Notes under the pieces: generated by a model | What the model saw: only the letters and a program-made list of their open reading frames with translations | Told to the model about the DNA's origin: nothing | Database searches by the model: none | Part shown: piece by piece, positions 1 through 6,658 of the stretch | Numbering within the stretch: the stretch's first letter is position 1 | Layout of the letters: every line of letters starts with the position of its first letter | NCBI GenBank assembly: GCA_964412845.1 | Contig: CAYPQM010000127.1 | Coordinates: 1-20,572, forward strand | Direction of reading: 5' to 3' | Source of the DNA: JAWWPY01 sp964412845 | GTDB taxonomy: Bacteria; Actinomycetota; Actinomycetes; Streptosporangiales; Streptosporangiaceae | DNA: 20,572 nucleotides | Program-made: the position numbers and the translations under genes

Positions 1-1084
1 TGTCATCGTCGGCGCGGGTCTGCGCGGAGACAGGCGAGGTCTCGGTCATTCCGTAGCAGATCGTCACCTCGGTCATGTGCATCTCGCTGACCACCCGCTT
101 CATCACCTCGACCGGGCATGGTGACCCGGCCATGATGCCGGTACGCAGCGAGGACACGTCATAGGACGCGAAATCGGGCAGCGCGAACTCGGCGATGAAC
201 ATCGTCGGCACGCCGTACAGGGCAGTGCACTGCTCCGCGGCCACCGCGCGCAGGGTGGCGGCCGGGTCGAAGCCCGGCGCGGGGATCACGATGGCCGAGC
301 CGTGCGTGCTGCACGCCAGGTTGCCGAGAACCATGCCGAAACAGTGGTAGAAGGGCACCGGGATGCAGACCCGGTCCTGCTCGGTGTACCGGCAGCCCTC
401 GCCGATGAAGTAGCCGTTGTTCAGGATGTTGTGATGCGACAGCGTCGCGCCCTTGGGGAAGCCCGTTGTCCCGCTGGTGTACTGGATGTTGATCGGGTCG
501 TCGAAGGACAGGGTGGCCTCGCGCTCGGCCAGCGGGTCGGTGGCCCCGACGGCCTGCCGCCCGGCGGTCCCGCCCGGGTGCCGTCCGGCGGCCAGCAGGG
601 CGTCCCACTGCGCTGACCCCAGGTAGGTCACCTGCTCGAGATCCGCGAGGTCGTCGCGTACCTCCCCGATCATCCCGCGGTAGTCGCTGGACTTGAACGC
701 CTCCGCACTGACCAGCAGCCGGACACCGGACTGGCGCAGCGCATAGCTCAGCTCATGGCTCCGGTAGGCGGGGTTGATGTTGACCAGGATGATGCCGGCC
801 TTGGCCGTGGCGTACTGCAGCAGTACCCACTCCGCGCAGTTCGGTGCCCAGATACCGGCCCGGTCGCCTGCCGCCAGGCCCGCCGCGATCAGCCCACGAG
901 CCAGCACATCGGTGTCATTGTCGAGCTGCGCGTAGCTCCATCGCCGTCCGGTGGGCACATCGACCAGGGCCTCCTGACCGGGAAAGGTCGCGGCGATCCG
1001 CCTCAGATTGGCCCCGATGGTCTCGCCGAGCAGCGGCTGCTGGGAGGTTCCGTGGCTGTACGACAACTGGGTTCTACCGGTCAT
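1..1084 (-). CDS. Fatty acyl-CoA synthetase (AMP-binding, ANL superfamily), 3' end cut by the window edge
   Basis: Activates a carboxylic acid, probably a fatty acid, to acyl-AMP and then acyl-CoA in the cytoplasm. About 361 N-terminal codons are present of the roughly 540 usual for the family; the C-terminal lid domain lies beyond base 1. Reading the minus strand from ATG at 1084, the AMP-binding P-loop YTSGTTGFPKGA falls at residues 202-213 and the adenylate-binding motif CYGMTETSP at 343-351. The N-terminal part (PTGRRWSYAQLD, WAPNCAEW, NINPAYRSHEL) resembles the FadD35-like medium/long-chain acyl-CoA synthetases of actinobacteria. The start is supported by GGAGGG six bases upstream. The gene lies 89 bp downstream of the methyltransferase gene on the same strand, separated by a terminator-like hairpin, so it probably has its own promoter. 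The ANL assignment is firm; the acid substrate cannot be told from sequence. Confidence 0.93.
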   Translation of the reverse strand, partial: MTGRTQLSYSHGTSQQPLLGETIGANLRRIAATFPGQEALVDVPTGRRWSYAQLDNDTDVLARGLIAAGLAAGDRAGIWAPNCAEWVLLQYATAKAGIILVNINPAYRSHELSYALRQSGVRLLVSAEAFKSSDYRGMIGEVRDDLADLEQVTYLGSAQWDALLAAGRHPGGTAGRQAVGATDPLAEREATLSFDDPINIQYTSGTTGFPKGATLSHHNILNNGYFIGEGCRYTEQDRVCIPVPFYHCFGMVLGNLACSTHGSAIVIPAPGFDPAATLRAVAAEQCTALYGVPTMFIAEFALPDFASYDVSSLRTGIMAGSPCPVEVMKRVVSEMHMTEVTICYGMTETSPVSAQTRADDD

Positions 1085-1149
1085 GACGTGCCCTCCGACG
1101 CTGGATGGCACCATAATTCCCGCTCCGGGCCCCGGTGGGAACAGCCCGG

Positions 1150-1172
1150 CCAGTGGTCTTACCGACCACTGG
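1150..1172 (-). terminator. Perfect 9-bp hairpin immediately after the methyltransferase stop codon
   Basis: CCAGTGGTC and GACCACTGG form a perfect 9-bp stem around the 5-base loop TTACC (plus-strand reading). The structure ends two bases short of the methyltransferase stop codon (TGA, 1176-1174 on the minus strand). No U tract follows on either strand, which is common for actinobacterial terminators. It most likely ends or attenuates transcription between the methyltransferase and the acyl-CoA synthetase. It could alternatively be a protein-binding palindrome in front of the synthetase gene. Confidence 0.5.
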
Positions 1173-1173
1173 G

Positions 1174-2004
1174 TCAGGGCTTGCGGCCGATCCCGCAGTA
1201 CGCGGCGGTGTCCTCGCCGGTATCCGGGTCGCCGGCGGCGCTCCGCCACCGGTTCAGCGTGACCAGGCCGGGCCGCACCATGTCCAGGCCGGTGAAGTAC
1301 TGCTGGATCTCGGCCCGGCTGCGCCGGGTCTGCCGCCCGGCCATCCGGGCGTTCAGGCGGCGCTGCGACTCGGCCACCACCTCCTCCCTGATGTCGGACG
1401 CGGTGTCCGACACGACCAGGTAGCTGCCGGACGGCGTCGCGTCCATCAACTGGGCGACGATCTGCTGCGGATCGTCGGAGTCCGCGATGTGCTGCAGGAC
1501 CATTAAGGCCATGACCGCGATCGGCTGGCTGAAGTCCAGCGTGGCGGCCGCGCCCTTCAGCACGGCCGCCGGGTCGCGGGCATCCGCGTTGACGAACGCA
1601 GTACAGCCGTCCGGGCTGCCGCCCAGCAGGGCCCGGGCGTGCGCCAGCACGATCGGGTCATTGTCCACGTACACCACGCGCGCGTCCGGGGCGACCGACT
1701 GCGCCACCTCGTGTGTGTTGTCCATCGCCGGCAGCCCGGTCCCGACGTCCAGGAACTGCCGTATCCCCGCTTCGCCGGCCAGGTAGCGGACCGCACGGCC
1801 CAGGAACCGCCGGTTCGCGCGCACTCCGGGCAGAATGCCTGGGTTGGCCTCGATCGCCCGATCCCCGGCCTCGCGGTCCGCCGCGAAGTTGTCCTTGCCG
1901 CCGAGCCAGTAGTCATAGATGCGGGCCGGATGGGCGACGGCGGTATCGATCTCCGGCAGCGCGTCCTGGCGAGGGGTGATGCCGCGGAACCACTTTCCCG
2001 CCAA
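1174..2004 (-). CDS. DUF574 family SAM-dependent methyltransferase (Methyltransf_19)
   Basis: A 276-residue class I SAM-dependent methyltransferase of the actinomycete-expanded DUF574/PF04672 family. The family's N-terminal signature HPARIYDYWLGGKDNF is at residues 25-40. The SAM-binding glycine motif FLDVGTGLP is at 84-92 and the acidic ribose-binding loop YVDNDP at 112-117. Full family length, no truncation. The methyl acceptor of these proteins is generally unknown, and they are often found as many scattered paralogues beside regulators. The start is TTG at 2004 with GGGGAGG five bases upstream; the residues that follow (MAGKWFRGITP) look like a normal N-terminus. The gene appears monocistronic: hairpins lie just upstream (2041-2064) and directly after the stop (1150-1172). 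The leader can fold in two mutually exclusive ways (see findings), so translational control is possible but unproven. Confidence 0.92.
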   Translation of the reverse strand: MAGKWFRGITPRQDALPEIDTAVAHPARIYDYWLGGKDNFAADREAGDRAIEANPGILPGVRANRRFLGRAVRYLAGEAGIRQFLDVGTGLPAMDNTHEVAQSVAPDARVVYVDNDPIVLAHARALLGGSPDGCTAFVNADARDPAAVLKGAAATLDFSQPIAVMALMVLQHIADSDDPQQIVAQLMDATPSGSYLVVSDTASDIREEVVAESQRRLNARMAGRQTRRSRAEIQQYFTGLDMVRPGLVTLNRWRSAAGDPDTGEDTAAYCGIGRKP

Positions 2005-2040
2005 GGCTGCCTCCCCGTACGGCGAACCCCCCTGACAGGC

Positions 2041-2064
2041 GTTGCCTCCTCCCCAGGAGGCAAC
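2041..2064 (-). promoter_or_regulatory. Perfect 10-bp hairpin in the methyltransferase leader, with SD-like and anti-SD-like arms
   Basis: GTTGCCTCCT, a four-base loop and AGGAGGCAAC form a perfect inverted repeat 37 bases upstream of the TTG start of the methyltransferase gene. Read as its mRNA, the 5' arm GUUGCCUCCU can pair with the 3' arm or, over 8 bp, with GGAGGCAG at the gene's own ribosome-binding site (2013-2006). The 3' arm itself contains AGGAGG. A -10-like TAAGCT on the minus strand (2076-2071) would place the transcript start near 2064, the first base of the hairpin. Alternatives are a dyad operator at the promoter, or a terminator. The structure is certain; the function is inferred. 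Confidence 0.5.
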
Positions 2065-2070
2065 GGGACA

Positions 2071-2076
2071 AGCTTA
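2071..2076 (-). promoter_or_regulatory. Candidate -10 box for the methyltransferase gene
   Basis: The minus strand reads TAAGCT here, fitting the actinobacterial TANNNT -10 pattern. Seven bases downstream is 2064, where the leader hairpin begins. No good -35 hexamer is visible at 16-18 bp, so this is a weak call based on position. Confidence 0.25.
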
Positions 2077-2204
2077 TCTTTTGGCCCATCGCGCCGTCGT
2101 GGCGCCGCGTCTGCTGACGGCAGGTGCGGCCGGAGTCCGTGCGGCTGCTGCTGTTGTTACCGGAGCGGTGCCCGCGGGGGTCGCGGGTATCGCCGTGCCG
2201 GAGT

Positions 2205-2210
2205 TACTGT
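2205..2210 (+). promoter_or_regulatory. Candidate -10 box for the nfeD-SPFH operon
   Basis: TACTGT fits TANNNT and lies about 73 bp upstream of the NfeD start codon, implying a leader of roughly 65 bases. No convincing -35 element is visible. The rest of 2077-2282 holds no gene I can support. Confidence 0.2.
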
Positions 2211-2282
2211 CAGAGAGGAACGCGGAGCCGCGCGTGTGAGCACGCTGAGCCATCCGCTGATGTGTACGCCCCGGGAGTGATC

Positions 2283-2714
2283 ATGGGGTCCTGGATTGTG
2301 TGGCTGATCCTGGCCGCGGTGCTCGGGGTTGCCGAACTGCTCACGGCGACCCTGGCCTTCGCCCTGATCGCCGTCGCCGCCGTGGTGGCCGCGCTCACCG
2401 GCGTGGTCGGCCTTGGCCTTCCCTTCCAGCTGGCCGCCTTCGCGGCCGCCGCGGGCGCCGGGCTCGGCGTGGTGCGGCCGATCGCGATGCGGCACATCAA
2501 GCAGCCCCCGCTGCTGCGCACCGGAACCTCCGCGCTGGTCGGCAAGTCCGCGCTGGTTATCGAAGAAGTGAACGCGCACGGTGGCCGGGTCCGCATCGGC
2601 GGGGAAGTCTGGTCCTCGCGTTCCTACGACGAGTCCGTGGTCATGCCCGCGGGCTCGACCGTTGACGTCTTCCAGATCGAGGGCGCCACCGCACTTGTTC
2701 ATCCCAGGGAGTAG
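2283..2714 (+). CDS. NfeD-like membrane protein with C-terminal OB-fold domain
   Basis: A 143-residue short NfeD-type protein (NfeD1b-like, without the ClpP-like protease domain). Two or three hydrophobic segments cover about residues 2-70 (WIVWLILAAVLGVAELL; a second AVAAVVAALTGVVGLGLPF; then AAFAAAAGAGLGVV). The C-terminal part from about residue 80 (TGTSALVGKSALVIEEV to VDVFQIEGATALV) matches the soluble beta-barrel (OB-fold) domain. The ATG at 2283 is preferred because GGGAG precedes it by five bases; an in-frame GTG lies two codons upstream. Two bases after the stop begins an SPFH protein gene. This pairing is the well-known nfeD-stomatin operon, whose products associate in membrane microdomains. 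The family assignment is firm; the cellular role is inferred from the pairing. Confidence 0.88.
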   Translation: MGSWIVWLILAAVLGVAELLTATLAFALIAVAAVVAALTGVVGLGLPFQLAAFAAAAGAGLGVVRPIAMRHIKQPPLLRTGTSALVGKSALVIEEVNAHGGRVRIGGEVWSSRSYDESVVMPAGSTVDVFQIEGATALVHPRE

Positions 2715-2716
2715 TC

Positions 2717-3772
2717 ATGGAGATAGCCGGGCTGGTCGCCGTCATCATTGCAGTGGTGCTCATGTTCACCCTGGTGATCAAGACGGTCCGGATCGTGCCG
2801 CAGGCACGGGCCCGCAACATCGAGCGTTTCGGCCGGTACCGCAAGACCCTGGAACCGGGGATGAACTTCATCATCCCGCTGGTGGACCGGGTCAAGCCGC
2901 TGATCGACCTGCGCGAGCAGGTGGTGGCGTTCAAGGGGCAGCCGGTCATCACCGAGGACAACCTGGTCGTGCACATCGATACCGTCCTGTTCTTCCAGGT
3001 GACCGACCCGCGGGCGGCCGACTACGAGATCGTCAACTACATCCAGGCGATCGAGCAGATCACCGCGACCATGCTGCGCAGCGTGATCGGGAACATGGAC
3101 CTGGAGGAGACGCTGACCTCCCGCGACAAGATCAACACGATGCTGCGCGGCGTGCTGGACGACGCGTCGGGCAAATGGGGGCTCCGGGTCACCCGGGTGG
3201 AGATCAAGGCGATCGACCCGCCCAAGAGCGTCATTGACGCGATGGAGAAGCAGATGCGGGCGGAACGGGAGAAGCGCGCGGCGATCCTCACCGCTGAGGG
3301 GGTCCGGCAGTCGAAGATCCTCACCGCGGAAGGGGAGAAGCAGAGCCAGATCCTGCGCGCCGAGGGCGACAAGCAAGGCCAGATCCTGCGGTCCGAAGGG
3401 CAGGCCCAGGCGATTGGCACCGTGTTCCAGGCCGTGCATGACGGAGACGCGGACCCGAAGGTGCTCGCCTACCAGTACCTGCAGACCCTGCCGCAGCTGG
3501 CCCAGGCTGAGGGCAACACCTTCTGGGTGATCCCGAGCGAGGTGACCACAGCGCTGAAGACCCTGAGCACGGCGTTCGGCGGCCCGGCGGAGGGCGCTGG
3601 CCCGCCAGCCGCACCGCGCCCCTCGCCGAACGGCGTGGCCGCCCGGACGGTGCCGGCGGTGCCGGCGGTGCCGGCGGTGCCGGCGGTGAGCACCCCGGAT
3701 GAGGTGACTCCGCCGCCCGCCAGGTCAGAACCTGACGGCGAGCCCGATGGTCAGCAGGGCGCCGAACGCTAG
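2717..3772 (+). CDS. SPFH/Band 7 domain protein (stomatin/paraslipin-like)
   Basis: A 351-residue stomatin-like membrane scaffold. An N-terminal membrane segment spans residues 4-23. The SPFH domain follows to about 200, with the family signatures ERFGRYRKTLEPGMNFI, REQVVAFKGQPVITEDN and GLRVTRVEIKAIDPP. A helical region rich in AEG(E/D)KQ repeats, typical of oligomerising stomatins, runs from about 175 to 235. A Pro/Ala/Gly-rich tail from about 290 contains four VPA units encoded by a 9-bp tandem repeat. The start is two bases after the upstream NfeD stop, so the two genes are almost certainly cotranscribed and coupled. The last 48 bp, encoding the disordered tail, overlap the 3' end of the convergent menA gene. 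The family is clear; the partner, presumably NfeD, is inferred from context. Confidence 0.93.
   Translation: MEIAGLVAVIIAVVLMFTLVIKTVRIVPQARARNIERFGRYRKTLEPGMNFIIPLVDRVKPLIDLREQVVAFKGQPVITEDNLVVHIDTVLFFQVTDPRAADYEIVNYIQAIEQITATMLRSVIGNMDLEETLTSRDKINTMLRGVLDDASGKWGLRVTRVEIKAIDPPKSVIDAMEKQMRAEREKRAAILTAEGVRQSKILTAEGEKQSQILRAEGDKQGQILRSEGQAQAIGTVFQAVHDGDADPKVLAYQYLQTLPQLAQAEGNTFWVIPSEVTTALKTLSTAFGGPAEGAGPPAAPRPSPNGVAARTVPAVPAVPAVPAVSTPDEVTPPPARSEPDGEPDGQQGAER
3650..3688 (+). repeat. 9-bp tandem repeat (four copies plus a partial) in the SPFH gene tail
   Basis: Four consecutive copies of GTGCCGGCG begin at 3650, 3659, 3668 and 3677, followed by a final GTG. In frame they encode Val-Pro-Ala units in the disordered C-terminal tail. 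Copy number can change without shifting the frame, so length polymorphism between strains is expected. Confidence 0.9.
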
Positions 3773-4597
3773 CTGGAGCCGCCCGGTCATGCCGAGCGCG
3801 GCGATCAGCGCCGGGCCGGCCGCGCCGGCCCGCACGGACCGGGCCGGCGCCAGCGCGAGCGGGAGCGCGGCCAGGGTGAGCAGCGCCAGTGGCCGGGCGG
3901 GCGCCATGCACGCCGCGGTGCCAAATGGCCCGAACGCGCAGGCGATGTACAGGATCCGGGTGCGCGCGTCGCCGAGGATGACCGCGAGCGTGCGCTTGCC
4001 GGCCAGCACGTCGGAGGGAATGTCGCGCAGGTTGTTGATCACCAGCAGCGCGCAGGCGAGCAACCCGACGGGCAGCGAGGCCGCGACGGCCAGCCAGGCC
4101 AGGTGGCCCATCTCGACGTAGGCGGTGCCGGTCACCGCGGCCAGGCCGAAGAAGGCGAACACCGCCACCTCACCCAGGCCACGGTAGCCATACGGGCGGC
4201 TGCCGCCGGTGTAGGTCCACGCGGCGGCCACCGCGGCCGCACCGAGCAGCAGCAGCCACCATGAGGTGACGGCGGCCAGCACGAAACCCGCCACGCAGGC
4301 GACCACGAAACTGCCCAGCGCCGCGCCGAGAACCTGGCGCGGCGGCGCGATCCCGGCCGCGACGAGCCGGACAGGCCCGACCCGGCGCTCATCGGTGCCG
4401 CGCACGCCATCGCTGTAGTCGTTCGCGTAGTTGACCCCGATCTGCAGGGCCAGCGCCACGACCAGGGCCAGCAGCGCCCGCCACAGCGAGAACTGCCCGT
4501 AGCCGAAGGCGACGCCGGAGCCGACGGCGACCGGGACCACCGCGGCGGGCAGGGTTCGTGGCCGCGCGCCCCCCAGCCAATCCCGTGCCGCAGCCAC
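3725..4597 (-). CDS. menA: 1,4-dihydroxy-2-naphthoate polyprenyltransferase
   Basis: An integral-membrane UbiA-superfamily prenyltransferase that attaches a polyprenyl chain to 1,4-dihydroxy-2-naphthoate, giving demethylmenaquinone in menaquinone synthesis. Signatures are GARPRTLPAAVVPV near the N-terminus, the first Asp-rich motif NYANDYSDGVRGTD (N59, D60, D63 in this numbering) followed by RVGPVRLV, and the second motif NNLRDIPSD. About eight hydrophobic helices follow one another. The frame is open back to an ATG at 4678, inside ilvD, but that extension is Pro/Arg-rich and unlike MenA. A GTG at 4597 gives a normal 290-residue protein beginning just before DWLGGARPRTLP and is preferred. ilvD ends 28 bp upstream on the same strand, suggesting cotranscription. 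The 3' end overlaps the convergent SPFH gene by 48 bp. Confidence 0.92.
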   Translation of the reverse strand: MAAARDWLGGARPRTLPAAVVPVAVGSGVAFGYGQFSLWRALLALVVALALQIGVNYANDYSDGVRGTDERRVGPVRLVAAGIAPPRQVLGAALGSFVVACVAGFVLAAVTSWWLLLLGAAAVAAAWTYTGGSRPYGYRGLGEVAVFAFFGLAAVTGTAYVEMGHLAWLAVAASLPVGLLACALLVINNLRDIPSDVLAGKRTLAVILGDARTRILYIACAFGPFGTAACMAPARPLALLTLAALPLALAPARSVRAGAAGPALIAALGMTGRLQLAFGALLTIGLAVRF

Positions 4598-4625
4598 TAC
4601 CTGACGCTCGCGGCCGCGGACGGGA

Positions 4626-6545
4626 TCACTGACCGGGCCCGGTGTCGGGCGCGCCGTAGCTGGCCCCGCCGGGCCCATGGCCGGCCTGCCCGAGCAGGCT
4701 GATGTCGCGGACCGCGCCGGTGGACGCGGAGGTCGCCAGGGCGGCGTAGACCCGCAGCGCCTCGCTCACCGGCCGGTCCCGGTCCGCGGGATGGTAGCCG
4801 CCCAGCTTTTCCAGCAGCCGTTCCCGGCGGGCGGTGAGCTCATCGTCGGGGACGTCGAGCCGGATTTCGCGGTGCGGGATGTTGATCTCGACACGGTCGC
4901 CGTCCTGCGCCAGCGCGATCGCCCCGCCCGCCGCCGCCTCCGGGGCGACGTGGCAGATGGACAGCCCCGAGGTGCCGCCGGAGAACCGGCCGTCGGTGAT
5001 GAGGGCGCATTCCCGGCCCAGTCCCTTGCCCTTCAGGAAGCTGGTCGGGTAGAGCATTTCCTGCATGCCCGGGCCGCCCCTGGGGCCCTCGTACCGGATG
5101 ATCACCACATCGCCTGCCTTGACCTGATCGGCCAGGATGCCCTCGACCGCGTCCTCCTGGCTTTCGAAGACCCGGGCCGGGCCGGTGAAGCGCCACAGTT
5201 CCTCCGGCACCCCGGCCGTCTTCACGATGGCGCCCTCGGGTGCGATGTTGCCGTAGAGCACGGCCAGGCCGCCGTCGGCGGTGTAGGCGTGCTTGAGGTC
5301 CCTGACGCAGCCAGCCACCCGGTCCTCGTCCAGGCTGGTCCAGCGGGCCGACTGGGAGAAGGGCTTGATCGTGCGGACTCCGCCGGGAGCGGCGTAGAAC
5401 AGCTCCACAGCCTCAGGCGTCACGGAAGGGGACCGGATGTCCCAGTCGTCGAGGAACTCACGCAGCGAGGAGCTGTGCACCGTGTGCACGCCCTGGTTGA
5501 GCAGCCCCGCCCGGTCCAGTTCGCCGAGGATGGCCGGGATGCCGCCCGCCCGGTGCACATCCTCGACGTGGTAGCTGCTGCTGGGCGCGACCTTGCACAG
5601 GCATGGCACCCGGCGGGACAGCTCGTCGATCTCCTTGAGGCCGAAGCCGACCCGCGCCTCGTGCGCGGCCGCCAGCAGGTGCAGGATCGTGTTCGTGGAG
5701 CCGCCCATGGCGACGTCCAGCGCCATGGCGTTCTCGAACGCGTCGCGGGTGGCGATGGACAGCGGCAGGACGGACTCGTCGCCCTCCTCGTAGTACCGCT
5801 TGGCCAGGCCGACCACGACTTCGCCCGCCCGGCTGAACAGGGCCCGCCGCGCGGCGTGCGTGGCGAGGGTCGTGCCGTTTCCGGGGAGCGCGAGCCCGAT
5901 CGCCTCGGCGAGGCAGTTCATCGAGTTCGCGGTGAACATCCCGGAGCAGGAGCCGCAAGTCGGGCAGGCCGCCTCCTCGATCTCGCTGAGCCGCTCATCA
6001 GACACGGACGGGTCGGCCGCGGCCGTCATCGAGTCGATCAGGTCGAGCTTGACCGGGCCGCCTGACGTGCTGCCGGTGCCTGGCTTGACCACGCCCGCTT
6101 CCATCGGGCCACCGGACACGAACACCGTCGGTATGTTCAGCCGGAGCGCGGCCAGCAGCATCCCGGGGGTGATCTTGTCGCAGTTGGAGATGCAGACCAG
6201 CGCGTCGGCGCAGTGCGCGTTCACCATGTACTCGACCGAGTCCGCGATCAGTTCCCGGCTGGGCAGCGAGTAGAGCATGCCGCCGTGCCCCATGGCGATC
6301 CCGTCGTCCACGGCAATGGTGCTGAACTCGCGGGGCACCGCGCCGGCCGCATACACGGCCTCGGCGACGACCTGGGCCACTTCGCGCAGGTGCACGTGAC
6401 CGGGCACGAATTCGGTGAAGCTGTTGGCCACGGCGACGATCGGCTTGCCGATGTCCTCGCGCGCGACGCCGGTGGCACGCAGCAGCGCGCGTGCTCCAGC
6501 CATGTTCCTGCCGTGCGTGACGGTTCGGGATCGAAGCGGTGGCAT
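4626..6545 (-). CDS. ilvD: Dihydroxy-acid dehydratase
   Basis: Converts 2,3-dihydroxy-isovalerate and 2,3-dihydroxy-3-methylvalerate to the keto acids that give valine, leucine and isoleucine; a cytoplasmic Fe-S enzyme. The 639 residues align throughout with the E. coli-type IlvD: THGRNMAGARAL at 10-21, VDDGIAMGHGGM around 79-90, NCDKITPGM with Cys122 and Lys124, CPTCGSC with Cys194/197/200, and GRFSGGTSG near the C-terminus. The position that carries a Cys in plant-type [2Fe-2S] enzymes reads VPGHVHL here, pointing to the oxygen-sensitive E. coli-type cluster (inference). The C-terminus is about 20 residues longer than usual. The ATG at 6545 is supported by GAGGGGAG seven bases upstream. menA follows on the same strand. 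No ilv neighbours are present in the window, so the gene stands apart from ilvBNC. Confidence 0.97.
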   Translation of the reverse strand: MPPLRSRTVTHGRNMAGARALLRATGVAREDIGKPIVAVANSFTEFVPGHVHLREVAQVVAEAVYAAGAVPREFSTIAVDDGIAMGHGGMLYSLPSRELIADSVEYMVNAHCADALVCISNCDKITPGMLLAALRLNIPTVFVSGGPMEAGVVKPGTGSTSGGPVKLDLIDSMTAAADPSVSDERLSEIEEAACPTCGSCSGMFTANSMNCLAEAIGLALPGNGTTLATHAARRALFSRAGEVVVGLAKRYYEEGDESVLPLSIATRDAFENAMALDVAMGGSTNTILHLLAAAHEARVGFGLKEIDELSRRVPCLCKVAPSSSYHVEDVHRAGGIPAILGELDRAGLLNQGVHTVHSSSLREFLDDWDIRSPSVTPEAVELFYAAPGGVRTIKPFSQSARWTSLDEDRVAGCVRDLKHAYTADGGLAVLYGNIAPEGAIVKTAGVPEELWRFTGPARVFESQEDAVEGILADQVKAGDVVIIRYEGPRGGPGMQEMLYPTSFLKGKGLGRECALITDGRFSGGTSGLSICHVAPEAAAGGAIALAQDGDRVEINIPHREIRLDVPDDELTARRERLLEKLGGYHPADRDRPVSEALRVYAALATSASTGAVRDISLLGQAGHGPGGASYGAPDTGPGQ

Positions 6546-6658
6546 AGGGCCGGCTCCCCTCGAGGGTGTGGAGCCTTCAGCGTACCGGCGGCCCGGCCCC
6601 GCCCGGCGGGCTGAGCCGGCCGCGCGGACCTGGCCGCGCCGCCCGGTAGTTCACCAGG

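Noticed and set aside
302..616. Plus-strand open frames over the acyl-CoA synthetase
   Set aside because: Antisense shadows; the minus strand gives a clear ANL enzyme across the whole interval.
2124..2282. N-terminal extension of the NfeD frame
   Set aside because: Arg/Cys-rich non-family sequence before a well-placed ATG with GGGAG at 2273-2277.
4598..4678. Long form of MenA starting inside ilvD
   Set aside because: The extra 27 residues are Pro/Arg/Gly-rich and not seen in MenA; GTG at 4597 fits the family length.
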